Below the pieces are notes generated by a model, which saw only the letters and a list, made by a program, of their open reading frames with translations, searched no databases and was not told the DNA's origin. The position numbers and the translations under genes were made by a program. A stretch of 64,000 bases of DNA. Origin: Desmonostoc vinosum HA7617-LM4. GTDB lineage: Bacteria; Cyanobacteriota; Cyanobacteriia; Cyanobacteriales; Nostocaceae. Where the stretch lies: contig JAHHHC010000001.1 of the NCBI GenBank assembly GCA_019359515.1, positions 186,001 to 250,000 on the forward strand, read 5' to 3'. Positions 45,101 to 54,397 of this stretch are shown piece by piece (positions within the stretch are counted from its first letter, which is position 1; the number at the start of each line of letters is the position of its first letter).

Positions 45101-47524
45101 TCTCCTATCGCCAGTCGTAACCGCACAGAGATAAATACATTAATTGGATGTTTTGTCAATGTTTTGGTGTTACGTAGTGACCTCGATGGCGAACCTAGTT
45201 TTAGAGAATTGTTGTTGCGGGTAAAATCGACCGCTTTGGCTGCTTACGTTCACCAAGACATACCTTTGGAAAAGTTAGTTGAGGAACTACAGCCACAGCG
45301 AGATCCCAGCTACAATCCCCTATTTCAGGTGATGTTCGTTTTGCAAAATATTCCCATTCCCACAACCGAGTTATCAGATATATCAATGACTTGTCAGGAG
45401 GGAGAAAACGGCACAGCTAAGTTTGATCTGACTCTGTTTGTAGAAGACACAGAGCAGGGATTAGTGTCAACGTTAGAATACAACACTGACCTGTGGAATC
45501 TAGATACTGTGAATCGCATGTTGGGACATTTTCAGAGGTTGCTAGAAGGCATAATTACCAATCCTGACGAGTCGATAGCACATTTACCTTTACTAACACA
45601 ATCCCAAAAACAGCAGTTAATAGTTGAGTGGAATAACACCAAAACAGACTATCCTCAAGACCAGTGCATACACGAGTTGTTTGAGCAGCAAGTCAAAAGA
45701 ACACCGTCTAATGTTGCTGTTATCTTTGAAAATCAACAACTCACTTACCAGGAGTTAAACAACCGAGCCAATCAGCTAGCACACTACTTGCAAAAACTGG
45801 GCGTGAAACCAGAGGTACTGGTTGGTATTTGTATGGAACGCTCCCTAGAAATGGTAGTGGGAATATTAGCAATCATGAAAGCGGGTGGGGCCTATCTACC
45901 GCTTGATCCCAGTTATCCCCAAGCGCGTTTGGCGTTCATGTTGGCAGATGCTCAAGTGTCAGTGCTACTGGTACAACCACCTCTGATGTCAGAATTAGCA
46001 CCACATCAGGCGCAAGTTGTATGTATAGATACTAGCTATGAATTGGTTGATAAATGCCAAGAAAACCCAATTAGCGGCGTTACACCAGAAAATTTAGCCT
46101 ATGTAATTTATACCTCTGGCTCTACAGGAACACCCAAGGGGGCGATGAATACCCATAAGGGTTTGTGCAATCGCCTACTATGGATGCAAGATACTTACCA
46201 ACTTACATCAAGCGATCGCATTTTACAAAAGACTCCCTTTAGCTTTGATGTCTCCGTTTGGGAATTTTTCTGGCCGTTGTTCACAGGTGCAAGTTTAGTG
46301 TTAGCCAAAGCAGGCGGACATCAGGATGCTGGCTATTTAGTTCAACTGATTGCCCAGCAACAAATCACTACACTTCATTTTGTCCCCTCAATGTTACAGA
46401 TGTTCTTAGAAGAGCCAGAACTGGAAAAGTGCAGTAGTATCAAACGTGTGATTTGTAGTGGTGAAGCACTGTCGCCTGAGTTGCAAAAACGTTATTTTGA
46501 ACGTTTAGATGCTCAATTGCATAATCTTTACGGGCCTACAGAAGCTTCTATTGATGTCACTTTTTGGGCTTGTGAGCAAAATAGTGATGAAAAAATTGTG
46601 CCGATTGGCCGTCCGATTGCCAATACACAAATATATATTCTTGATCAACATTTGCAACCTGTGCCGATTGGCATTGCTGGCGAGTTGCACATTGGTGGAA
46701 TTGGACTGGCGCGGGGCTATTTGCATAGAACTGAGTTAACGCAACAGAAGTTTATTTCTAGTCCCTTTGAGGCAGGGGGAGCAAGAGGAGGACAACGAGA
46801 ACGCCTTTATAAGACTGGTGATTTAGCCCGCTACCGTCCAGATGGAAATATTGAATTTTTAGGGAGAATCGACAATCAAGTCAAAATTCGCGGTTTCCGC
46901 ATCGAACTTGGAGAAATAGAGGCATTTTTGGCACAACATCCACGGGTAAGAGAAACGGTAGTTGTGGTTAGAGAAGATATACCAAATCAACATCGTTTAG
47001 TTGCTTATTTGGTTCTTCATCAAGAGGCTGTATTTTCTGTGGATGAATTGCGCTATTTCTTGAAAGAAAAGCTGCCTGAGTATATGGTTCCTTCTGTGTT
47101 TGTGGTATTAAAGGTTTTGCCGCTGACACCTAATGGTAAAGTAGACCGCCGTGCTTTACCAATTCCTGATACTTTGCCCGTAACTTATCAGGCTCCGCAA
47201 AGTGAAATAGAACGTGCGATCGCTAATATTTGGCAGGAGGTATTACATTTAGAAAAAGTGGGTATAAATGACAATTTTTTTGACCTGGGTGGTCATTCAT
47301 TATTGCTAGTTCAAGCTAATGGTAAAATGCGAAAGTTTTTGAACCAAGATATATCAATTGTGGAAATGTTTCAGAATCCTACTATTGGTTCTCTAGCTCA
47401 ATATCTTAGTCAAACTTCTGAAGATGAATCTGCTTTTAAGGCAATGCATAACCGTGTGCAAAAGCAAAGAGAGGCTGTCAATAGACAAAAGCTATTAATG
47501 CATAAAATTGCCAAAAAAAAATGA
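42182..47524 (+). CDS. NRPS loading module: FAAL-ACP-C-A(Ser)-PCP
   Basis: The protein has 1780 residues. A fatty-acyl-AMP ligase (1-580; LQYTSGSTG at about 177) activates a fatty acid. An ACP follows (GLDSLK, Ser about 641). Then a condensation domain (705-1130; HHIIADGWS about 834), an adenylation domain (1165-1660; YTSGSTGTPKG about 1310) and a PCP (GGHSL, Ser about 1705). The A pocket, read from FDVSVWEFF, TLHFVPS, VICSGE and LYGPTEASID, gives DVWHISLIDK, a serine code. There is no epimerase and no thioesterase, so the acyl-Ser chain should pass to a later enzyme. A GGARGGQRE insert near 1540 looks repeat-derived. This starter design is that of cyanobacterial lipopeptides. Confidence 0.93.
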   Translation: MAQASNNFSKIFCQDSTFVDVLRYRSLTQPDRNAFTFLVDGETQETTLTYQQLDRCSRAIAAKLQALGLNKERVLLLYPPGLDYLCAFFGCLYAGVVAVPAYPPRNRRNTPRIQAIVQDAQTRVALTTTQILPTVESLLTEKAGLDNLEWLTTDNLAPGIEDAWQQTPIAADTLAFLQYTSGSTGIPKGVMLCHRNLLHNAAITYQFMAHGAESKFISWLPTYHDMGLIGGILQPLYGGFPCILMSPAAFLQRPYRWLQAISRYQGTTSGGPNFAYDLCTQKITPEQLQTLDLSSWSVAFNGAESVRWDTLERFSTTFRACGFRREAFYPCYGMAEATLMIAGGQKAIAPTIKKVQKTALEQNQIVEVTDNNPDVTTLVACGQSVPQQQIAIANPETLTRCLPNQVGEIWVSGPSIGQGYWNNSEQTEQTFHACLQDPGESSFLRTGDLGFLDNGELFVTGRIKDLIIIRGRNLYPQDIELTTERSHPSLRLTNGAAFAVEVDNEEKLVVVQELEFRAKPNLDEVAVAIRQAVAEAHEVQVYAVVLIKPGTIAKTSSGKIQRRATRAQFLANNLEIVSSSILNTTNFATTENRFQRQALLGLSSDECESILESYLKEQIGRSLSIPSDEVNFQQPLSSLGLDSLKVFELKNQIETDLQVTVSVSDFFEDLGIKKLATKLLTQLTTASDVPLLSLTPARNTTQTHPLSFAQQQLWFINQLAPDSLAYHIPVVINFQGDVNVAVLQQSLNQIISRHEILRTNFLVVDGEPTQTIKQAASLTLTVEDLSELPEIEPIQQTQHLATLASQPFDLSYQLLLRAKLLRFSQTEYQLLVSLHHIIADGWSVGILIKELAIVYEALATGKSSVLPQLPIQYTDFVYWQRQWLQSENIKPQLAYWKQQLGGNLPVLNLPSDYPRQPIQTFKGARAKLILSPTLSAELKQLSHQQGATLFMTLLAAFKTLLYRYTGQTDILVGSPIASRNRTEINTLIGCFVNVLVLRSDLDGEPSFRELLLRVKSTALAAYVHQDIPLEKLVEELQPQRDPSYNPLFQVMFVLQNIPIPTTELSDISMTCQEGENGTAKFDLTLFVEDTEQGLVSTLEYNTDLWNLDTVNRMLGHFQRLLEGIITNPDESIAHLPLLTQSQKQQLIVEWNNTKTDYPQDQCIHELFEQQVKRTPSNVAVIFENQQLTYQELNNRANQLAHYLQKLGVKPEVLVGICMERSLEMVVGILAIMKAGGAYLPLDPSYPQARLAFMLADAQVSVLLVQPPLMSELAPHQAQVVCIDTSYELVDKCQENPISGVTPENLAYVIYTSGSTGTPKGAMNTHKGLCNRLLWMQDTYQLTSSDRILQKTPFSFDVSVWEFFWPLFTGASLVLAKAGGHQDAGYLVQLIAQQQITTLHFVPSMLQMFLEEPELEKCSSIKRVICSGEALSPELQKRYFERLDAQLHNLYGPTEASIDVTFWACEQNSDEKIVPIGRPIANTQIYILDQHLQPVPIGIAGELHIGGIGLARGYLHRTELTQQKFISSPFEAGGARGGQRERLYKTGDLARYRPDGNIEFLGRIDNQVKIRGFRIELGEIEAFLAQHPRVRETVVVVREDIPNQHRLVAYLVLHQEAVFSVDELRYFLKEKLPEYMVPSVFVVLKVLPLTPNGKVDRRALPIPDTLPVTYQAPQSEIERAIANIWQEVLHLEKVGINDNFFDLGGHSLLLVQANGKMRKFLNQDISIVEMFQNPTIGSLAQYLSQTSEDESAFKAMHNRVQKQREAVNRQKLLMHKIAKKK

Positions 47525-47870
47525 ATAAAAAGTTAACTGAACTATAAGAATTTGACTTGATTAATTTGTACGCAGTGAGTAGAAAATGGAAACTGTGGAT
47601 GAAGGAGCAGGACGAGGCAGGGTAAGAAATCACAAACACCAATTCCCCATTCCCTATTAAGAGTTCCGTAGGTTTAAGTCCCCCGGTTCTATAATCGGCA
47701 AGTTTTGTGTTGGGGTTAAATCCCCATTACAAAATTTAATTACGTTAGCGCAGCGGTAGCGAGTCCGCGATAGCGTTAGCGTAAAGCCTACGGCATAGCT
47801 TCGCTTAGAGCGACACAGGAGCGTCGCGTCATTACGAATTACGAATTACGAATTACGAATTATTTAAGAG
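47525..47870. repeat. Spacer with repeat blocks and ATTACGA heptamers
   Basis: This 365-bp gap (to 47889) holds GGTTAAATCCCCATTAC, then a palindrome-rich block (GCGTTAGCGTAAAGCCTACG, CTTCGCTTAGAGCGACACAG, GAGCGTCGCGTCATT) and five ATTACGA heptamers (47828-47858). The block recurs inverted and split at 54085-54297, on the other side of the GT and PKS genes. No gene is present. Confidence 0.75.
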
Positions 47871-47889
47871 TTCCCTACTATCAAGACTG

Positions 47890-49146
47890 ATGCATATTAC
47901 AATTTTGACATGGGGTTCAACCGGAGATGTCCAACCTTATATAGCGTTGGGTTTAGGATTACAAAAGGCTGGTCATCTAGTTCGATTGGCGACTAGACCG
48001 GATTATCGAGAATTAGTTGGTAAATGGGGTCTGGAATTTATTTCTATTGACTGTAAAGCTTGGTATCGAGATTATGCAGATGGGTTTGGTCAAAATCCTT
48101 TTGTGATTGCTAATTTTTATAAGCAAAGCTTACAACCTATTCAAGATAGTGTTTTACCTCTTTTGTATGATGTTTGTCATGATGCAGATGCAATTATTTT
48201 TTCTCCGCCCGCATTTCCGGCTTTTGAACTTGTTGAAAAGTTAGGCATACCAGGTTATGCAGCTTGTGTTTCACCACTACATCAAACTTATATGTTTCCC
48301 AATCACTTTACTCGTAGTAATCAGTCTTGGGCAGGTGTTTATGGTATTTATAACTGGCTGACTTATCCATTTTTTAATCAATTATTTTGGCAACATATTC
48401 GCCAACCTATTAATCAGTGGCGAGAGCAAATTCTGGGTTTGCCTCCTGTGCCTTTACTATTGGATTTTTTTAGTAGAATGAATCGGCAGCAGTTGCCTTT
48501 TCTTTACGGCTACAGCCCGGCTTTTTTACCCAAGCCTGCTGATTGGCCTGATTGGGTTGATGTTACTGGCTATTGGTTTTTAGATAGTCCCCAAAGTTGG
48601 CAACCACCAACAGAATTAGCAGAATTTTTAGCTGCTGGTTCCCCACCGGTGTATATTGGTTTTGGTAATAAAGGCGGTTGGAAATCGGCAAATTTAACAA
48701 AATTAGTGCTAGAAGCGCTCTCTATTTCCCAACAACGAGGTATATTACTAATTGGGGAAGATTTAGATGGAACGGTTGATTTACCGGATGAAGTTTTTCC
48801 CATAGAATGGGTACCTTTTGATTGGCTATTACCACGAACAATGGCAGTTGTACATCACGGTGGAATTGGTACGATCGCTGCTGCTTTACGTGCTGGTGTT
48901 CCTTCTATTGTTGTCCCATATAATTACGAAAATTATTTCTGGGCACATCACTTAGCTGAGTCAGGTTTAGGGCCACCACTAATTACCAGAAATCATCTTT
49001 GCGCCGAAAGTTTAGCGGCTGCAATTAAAATTGCAATTAACAACAAAACTATGCGGAATCGTGTAGTTGAAATGAGTAAAAAAATTCAGGCAGAAAATGG
49101 TGTAGCACGAGCAGTAAAAGTATTTCATCAACATTATTTTAATTAA
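47890..49146 (+). CDS. Glycosyltransferase, GT1/UGT-like
   Basis: This 418-residue GT-B enzyme has the N-terminal acceptor domain WGSTGDVQPYIALGLGLQ, followed by a deep linker. The donor domain has VVHHGGIGTIAAALRAGVPS (about 319-338), the UGT nucleotide-sugar loop. The usual late D-Q that contacts the sugar is E-N (PYNYENY). It resembles the sterol/flavonoid glucosyltransferases used by bacteria on lipids and natural products. The stop is 15 bases before the PKS gene with AGGAAAAAG between, so they are cotranscribed and probably translationally linked. It is likely to glycosylate the peptide or its acyl chain. Donor sugar unknown. Confidence 0.9.
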   Translation: MHITILTWGSTGDVQPYIALGLGLQKAGHLVRLATRPDYRELVGKWGLEFISIDCKAWYRDYADGFGQNPFVIANFYKQSLQPIQDSVLPLLYDVCHDADAIIFSPPAFPAFELVEKLGIPGYAACVSPLHQTYMFPNHFTRSNQSWAGVYGIYNWLTYPFFNQLFWQHIRQPINQWREQILGLPPVPLLLDFFSRMNRQQLPFLYGYSPAFLPKPADWPDWVDVTGYWFLDSPQSWQPPTELAEFLAAGSPPVYIGFGNKGGWKSANLTKLVLEALSISQQRGILLIGEDLDGTVDLPDEVFPIEWVPFDWLLPRTMAVVHHGGIGTIAAALRAGVPSIVVPYNYENYFWAHHLAESGLGPPLITRNHLCAESLAAAIKIAINNKTMRNRVVEMSKKIQAENGVARAVKVFHQHYFN

Positions 49147-49161
49147 TCAGGAAAAAGACGT

Positions 49162-52100
49162 ATGAGTAGCGCTCAAATCGATGAGCTAATGGAAGGAATA
49201 GCTATTATTGGAATGGCAGGTCGTTTTCCCAAAGCTAAAAATATTGCTGAGTTTTGGCAAAATTTGTGCAATGGAGTAGAGTCAATTTCTACTTTTACAG
49301 ATGAAGATTTAATCGCTAATGGAATAGAGACAGCGTTACTCAATGATAGTAATTATGTAAAATCTGGAACCGTATTAGAAAATATAGATTTATTTGATGC
49401 TGCTTTCTTTGGTTTTAATCCTAAAGAGGCAGAACTCACTGATCCACAACACCGAATTTTTTTAGAATGTGCCTGGGAAGCTTTAGAAGATGCTGGATAT
49501 GATTCCAATAAATCTGAAAATCGGACGGGAATTTATGCTGGTGTTGGCTGGAATAGTTATCAATCTTTTAATTTAAATCAAGACCAAATTGGTTCAGCGA
49601 ATAGTTTTCAAAAGTTGATTGGCAATGATAAGGATTTTCTCACTACTCGTGTTGCTTATAAATTAAATTTACAAGGGCCAAGTATTACGGTTCAAACTGC
49701 TTGTTCTACTTCATTAGTTGCTACTAATCTTGCTTGTCAAAGTTTATTAAATTATCAATGCGATATGGCTTTGGCGGGTGGTGTTTCGATTCGCGTGCCA
49801 CAGAAAACAGGTTATTTATATCAAGAAGGAGGAATTTTATCGCCTGATGGACATTGCCGGGCTTTTGATGCCCAAGCCAAAGGGACGATTATCGGTAATG
49901 GTGTGGGAGTTATAGTTTTGAAGCGGTTGACAGAAGCGATCGCCGACAGGGATCATATCTATGCAATCATCAAAGGCTCGGCTATCAATAACGATGGTTC
50001 ACAAAAAGTAGGCTACACAGCACCCAGCATCAAAGCCCAAGCAGAAGCGATAGCCGAAGCTTTACTCATTGCTGGTGTTGAGCCTGAATCCATCGGCTAT
50101 ATTGAAGCTCATGGCAGCGGCACGCCACTAGGCGATCCGATTGAAATAGCAGCACTTTCTCAAGTATTTCGCGCTAGTACCAACCAAAAAGGTTTCTGTG
50201 CTATCGGTTCGGTAAAGACAAATATCGGGCATTTAGATGCGGCGGCGGGAGTTGCAGGACTAATTAAGACAGCCCTGACTCTCAAACACAAGGTAATTCC
50301 ACCCAGCTTGAATTTTGAACAACCCAATCCTGAGATTGATTTCGCCAACAGTCCTTTTTATGTCAACACTCAACTGAGGGAATGGCAAACAATGGATACC
50401 CCCCGCCGTGCGGGAGTAAATTCCTTGGGTATTGGTGGTACTAATGTTCACGTCATTCTCGAAGAAGCCCCTGTTAGAGAGCAGGGGACGTGGGGAGGGG
50501 GGGAGAAAGAGGACGCGGGGACGCGCGGACGGGGGGACGCGGGGACGCGCGGACGGGGGGACGCGGGGACGCGCGGACGGGGGGACGCGGGGACGCGCGG
50601 ACGGGGGGACGCGGGGAAAGAGGACGTGGGGACGTGGGGATGGGGAGAAACAGGACAACGAGAAGAACAATTAATTTCTAACTCCTCACTCAGCAACGCG
50701 ACTTGCTACAACGGGGGGAACTCCCGCAACGCAGTAGCTACTCAGCATTTGGCACTTAGAAAGTATCAGTTGTTGGTACTTTCTGCTAAAACCAGTTCTG
50801 CTTTAGAAGCGGCGACGGCAAATCTCAGCGATTACTTGCACAAGCACCCCGATAGTAATTTGGCTGATGTGGCTTATACGTTGCAAGTTGGCAGGCGGCA
50901 CTTCAACTACCGCCGGACTGTTGTTTGCCGGGATGTAGCGGATGCAGCAGCTGCACTGAGCGATCAAAAACGAGTACTTACCAGTTTCCTAGAGACTCAA
51001 CAGCGTCCTGTTGCCCTGATGTTTCCTGGATTGGGAACTCATTATGTGAATATGGGTTGGGAACTTTATCAAGCTGAACCCACATTTCGCGCCTCTGTGG
51101 ATTACTGCTGCGAATTCCTTAAACCCCTGCTTGGTGAGGATTTGCGAGATGTATTGTATGCCAAACAACCCAGCAACTCAGCGGCGGGTATAGATTTGCG
51201 GAGAATGTTAGGACGCACAGAACAACAGCCAGATGCAGCCACTCAAAAACTTAATCAAACATTTCTCACCCAACCAGCTATTTTTGTCACTGAATATGCT
51301 CTAGCGCAACTGTGGCTCAACTGGGGGATTCATCCTGTGGCAATGATTGGCTATAGCATTGGCGAATATGTAGCGGCAACTCTAGCAGGAGTTTTGTCTG
51401 TAGAAGAGGCTTTAAGCTTGGTAGCGAAAAGAGCGCAAATGATTCAAGAGTTACCGGGTGGAGCGATGCTGGCTGTGACTATTGCCGAGTCAGATGTGTA
51501 TCCACTGTTGAATGAAAAACTCTCTTTATCAGCAATTAATGGATCATCTGTTTGTGTAATTTCTGGTTCTATAAACGCTATAGAAGAGTTGGAACAAAGA
51601 TTACTTGAGCAAGGTTTAGTTTGTCGGCGTGTCGAGACTTCTCATGCTTTTCATTCCCAAATGATGGAAGCTATAGCACCTAGCTTCTACAATTTAGTTG
51701 CTACTTTCAACCTCCAACCACCAAAAATTCCTTACATATCCAACGTCACCGGCACTTGGATTACACCTGGCGAAGCAACAGATCCCAATTATTGGGTGAA
51801 ACACCTGTGTCAAGCTGTACGCTTTGCGGATGGAATTAAAAACTTGTGGCAAAAACAAAATCCCATTTTATTAGAAGTTGGCGCTGGACAGATTTTAGGT
51901 AGTTTCGCACTGCAATGTTTAGAAAATCAACAAGGAGTAGATAAAATCGTCCTGCCTTCGCTGCGCTATGCCTATGATTGTCAGTCAGATGTGGCATTTT
52001 TGCTCAACACTTTGGGGCAATTGTGGTTAGCTGGAGTTGAAATTGATTGGTCGCAATTTTATCGTCATCAGCGTTGCGATCGCATTTCCTTACCCACCTA

Positions 52101-54084
52101 CCCCTTTGAACGTCAGCGCTATTGGATTGAACCTCAAACCAGCCATATTAATATCAATCAAAATCTACCTGCACAAAGGCTTGGTATTAATCAATGGTTT
52201 CATCTTCCTTCCTGGAAACGAGCTGCACCACCCCAATTGGCAGTGGAAAAATTAATCAATAATCAGCAATCTTGGCTAGTATTTATTGATGCTTGTGCAG
52301 TAGGTTGGCAAATCAAAGAGCGGCTGGAAAGAGAGAATCAAGATGTGATTATCGTCAGAATTGGAGAGCAATTTAGCAAGCTGAGTGAGCGAGAATATAA
52401 AATTAATCCCAGCCACAGAGATGACTATGATACCTTACTCAGAGAACTACGTCTTAGCAATAAAACTCCCAACACCATTGTCCATCTTTGGAACATCAAC
52501 GAACAAATTAAATCGGGGCTGAAATATTGGGGGGAAATTCAAAATTTAGGCTTTTGGAGTTTGCTGTTTTTAGCTCAGGCATTAGGTGATGCCAATATTA
52601 ATAATGCCGTGCAAATTGATGTCATCTCCAACAACTTGCAAGAATTAACTGACAGTGATAAATTATGTCCAGAAAAAGCCACTCTTTTAGGGCCATGTAA
52701 AGTTATTCCCCAGGAATATTCTCATATCACCTGTCGCAGTATTGATATTACTCTGCCTCAACTGGATACTAAACAATGGCAACAATTAATTGAGCAATTG
52801 TTCACAGAACTGACTAATACTCAATCAGAATCAATTATTGCCTACAGAGGAAATCGTCGTTGGGTACAGTGCTTTGAGCAATTACCCGTAGCAAGCAAAA
52901 CCTTATGCACCCCCAAGTTACGACGAGGAGGAGTATACATGATTACGGGAGGATTGGGGGGAATTGGACTGGCAATAGCTCAATATTTAGCAAAGCTTGC
53001 ACCAGTAAAAATAGTATTAATTGGGCGATCAAAATTACCAGCAAAAGCACAATGGCAGCAGTGGCTATCAGATCATGACGAGGAAGACGTACTCAGTCAG
53101 AAGATTAAGAAAATTCAAGAATTAGAAAAATTGGGTGCAGAAGTTGTGGTGATTGCAGCCGATGTTGCTCATCTCGAACAAATGCAAACAACAGTAAATC
53201 AAGTGTGCGATCGCTTTGGCAAAATTCATGGAGTAATTCATGCTGCGGGAGTTCCAGGAGCAGGTTTGATGCAATTAAAAACAACCGAATTAGCAGAGAG
53301 CGTACTTCATCCTAAAGTGCGAGGAACACTAGTATTAAATACTGTTCTCAAGGATATTAAGTTAGATTTCCTCGTTTTATTTTCCTCAATGACTTCTATG
53401 TATGGTGGATTCGGTCAAGTAGATTATTGTGCAGCGAATGCATTTCTAGATGCATTTGCCCATGATAATTTTTACAAACGAGAAATCCCGACAATTTCTA
53501 TTAATTGGGATTGGTGGCAATGGGATAATTGGCAAGATGCGCTATTATCATTTGCTCCAGAGATTCAAGCTAATTTTAAGCAGATGCGAGAGCAATATGG
53601 CATCACATTTGCAGAGGGTGTTAATACATTAGGTCATGTTCTATCTTTAGAACTACCACAAGTCATTGTCACAACACGAAACCTTCAAGATGTGATTGAT
53701 GAGCATGAAAATTTTGAGGTTTCCCATCTTTGGGAAAAATCTTTAAGTAACTCAAAACACTTACGACCTAATTTAAAAACTACTTATGTTGCTCCTAGTG
53801 GTGAGATAGAATGCAAAGTTGCTCAACGCTATCAAGAATTATTAGGAATTGAACAAGTTGGGATTTATGATCACTTCTTTGATTTAGGCGGAAATTCTTT
53901 GATTGGTACGCAACTAATTTTTCAACTTCGGAAAGATTTTCAAATCGAACTTTCGACGAGATTAATTTTTGAAGCTTCGTCTGTAAGTGCATTGGCTTTG
54001 GTTATTGAAGAGGTCTTAATAGCAGAGTTGGAGAAATTAAGTGAGGACGAAGCTGACAAGCTTTTGTCAACTCATTCTAAGTAA
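49162..54084 (+). CDS. Type I polyketide synthase module KS-AT-KR-ACP
   Basis: The protein has 1640 residues. The KS (12-430) has the TACSTS Cys near 180, EAHGSGTPLGDP and NIGHLDAAAG. The AT (about 600-900) has GYSIGEYVAA (Ser about 731) and SHAFHS, the HAFH wording of malonyl-type ATs. The KR (about 1250-1430) has ITGGLGGIGLAIA, FSSMTSMYGG and the catalytic VDYCAANAF. The ACP (about 1540-1610) has GGNSLIG. There is no DH or ER, so the extension leaves a beta-hydroxy. It should add two carbons to acyl-Ser, giving a statine-like unit. Residues about 441-530 of the KS-AT linker are repeat-derived (see the site at 50484). There is no docking domain that I can identify. Confidence 0.93.
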   Translation: MSSAQIDELMEGIAIIGMAGRFPKAKNIAEFWQNLCNGVESISTFTDEDLIANGIETALLNDSNYVKSGTVLENIDLFDAAFFGFNPKEAELTDPQHRIFLECAWEALEDAGYDSNKSENRTGIYAGVGWNSYQSFNLNQDQIGSANSFQKLIGNDKDFLTTRVAYKLNLQGPSITVQTACSTSLVATNLACQSLLNYQCDMALAGGVSIRVPQKTGYLYQEGGILSPDGHCRAFDAQAKGTIIGNGVGVIVLKRLTEAIADRDHIYAIIKGSAINNDGSQKVGYTAPSIKAQAEAIAEALLIAGVEPESIGYIEAHGSGTPLGDPIEIAALSQVFRASTNQKGFCAIGSVKTNIGHLDAAAGVAGLIKTALTLKHKVIPPSLNFEQPNPEIDFANSPFYVNTQLREWQTMDTPRRAGVNSLGIGGTNVHVILEEAPVREQGTWGGGEKEDAGTRGRGDAGTRGRGDAGTRGRGDAGTRGRGDAGKEDVGTWGWGETGQREEQLISNSSLSNATCYNGGNSRNAVATQHLALRKYQLLVLSAKTSSALEAATANLSDYLHKHPDSNLADVAYTLQVGRRHFNYRRTVVCRDVADAAAALSDQKRVLTSFLETQQRPVALMFPGLGTHYVNMGWELYQAEPTFRASVDYCCEFLKPLLGEDLRDVLYAKQPSNSAAGIDLRRMLGRTEQQPDAATQKLNQTFLTQPAIFVTEYALAQLWLNWGIHPVAMIGYSIGEYVAATLAGVLSVEEALSLVAKRAQMIQELPGGAMLAVTIAESDVYPLLNEKLSLSAINGSSVCVISGSINAIEELEQRLLEQGLVCRRVETSHAFHSQMMEAIAPSFYNLVATFNLQPPKIPYISNVTGTWITPGEATDPNYWVKHLCQAVRFADGIKNLWQKQNPILLEVGAGQILGSFALQCLENQQGVDKIVLPSLRYAYDCQSDVAFLLNTLGQLWLAGVEIDWSQFYRHQRCDRISLPTYPFERQRYWIEPQTSHININQNLPAQRLGINQWFHLPSWKRAAPPQLAVEKLINNQQSWLVFIDACAVGWQIKERLERENQDVIIVRIGEQFSKLSEREYKINPSHRDDYDTLLRELRLSNKTPNTIVHLWNINEQIKSGLKYWGEIQNLGFWSLLFLAQALGDANINNAVQIDVISNNLQELTDSDKLCPEKATLLGPCKVIPQEYSHITCRSIDITLPQLDTKQWQQLIEQLFTELTNTQSESIIAYRGNRRWVQCFEQLPVASKTLCTPKLRRGGVYMITGGLGGIGLAIAQYLAKLAPVKIVLIGRSKLPAKAQWQQWLSDHDEEDVLSQKIKKIQELEKLGAEVVVIAADVAHLEQMQTTVNQVCDRFGKIHGVIHAAGVPGAGLMQLKTTELAESVLHPKVRGTLVLNTVLKDIKLDFLVLFSSMTSMYGGFGQVDYCAANAFLDAFAHDNFYKREIPTISINWDWWQWDNWQDALLSFAPEIQANFKQMREQYGITFAEGVNTLGHVLSLELPQVIVTTRNLQDVIDEHENFEVSHLWEKSLSNSKHLRPNLKTTYVAPSGEIECKVAQRYQELLGIEQVGIYDHFFDLGGNSLIGTQLIFQLRKDFQIELSTRLIFEASSVSALALVIEEVLIAELEKLSEDEADKLLSTHSK
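50484..50743 (+). repeat. Repeat DNA translated in frame within the PKS KS-AT linker
   Basis: Four exact 24-bp units (50512-50607, GACGCGGGGACGCGCGGACG plus GGGG) encode DAGTRGRG four times and sit in a wider GGGACGC-rich stretch. Downstream, 50700-50735 reads TTGCTACAACGGGGGGAACT and on to CCGCAACGCAG, close to the intergenic block at 61668-61705. Both are in frame without stops. Confidence 0.9.
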
Positions 54085-54297
54085 TTCGTAATGACGCGAC
54101 GCTCCTGTGTCGCTAAGGCATCAAGTAAAAATAAGTAGTGCGAGCATCTTGCTCGCGCGGGCAAGATGCCCGCACTACAAATATTAAATTGTTCAACTTA
54201 TTTTTACACGAATCCTAACGCTGACGCTCGATGACTCGCTCTAAGCGAAGCTATGCCGCAGGCTTTACGCTACGCTATCGTGGACTTGCTAACGTAA
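54085..54297. repeat. Post-PKS repeat block with long hairpin
   Basis: TAATTCGTAATGACGCGACG and CTCCTGTGTCGC (54082-54112) and CTCTAAGCGAAGCTATGCCG plus CAGGCTTTACGC (54239-54270) are inverted copies of the two halves of the 47740-47850 block, here separated by other DNA. Between them, 54135-54178 is a hairpin with arms GTAGTGCGAGCATCTTGC and GCAAGATGCCCGCACTAC (one mismatch), possibly terminating the PKS transcript. No gene lies in 54085-54397. Confidence 0.75.
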
Positions 54298-54397
54298 TCA
54301 AGGAAGTCAGATTTTATCAGGATTGCAATGTTTGAGTCTGTTGTCAGATTTTATAGAATTGGTATAACAAAAATCAAATTTAGCTGATTAATTAATC

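Noticed and set aside
50260-50696. Antisense open frames opposite the PKS gene rich in RPRVPPSA
   Set aside because: They mirror the in-frame GC-rich repeat of the PKS linker; the PKS frame has intact KS, AT, KR and ACP motifs.
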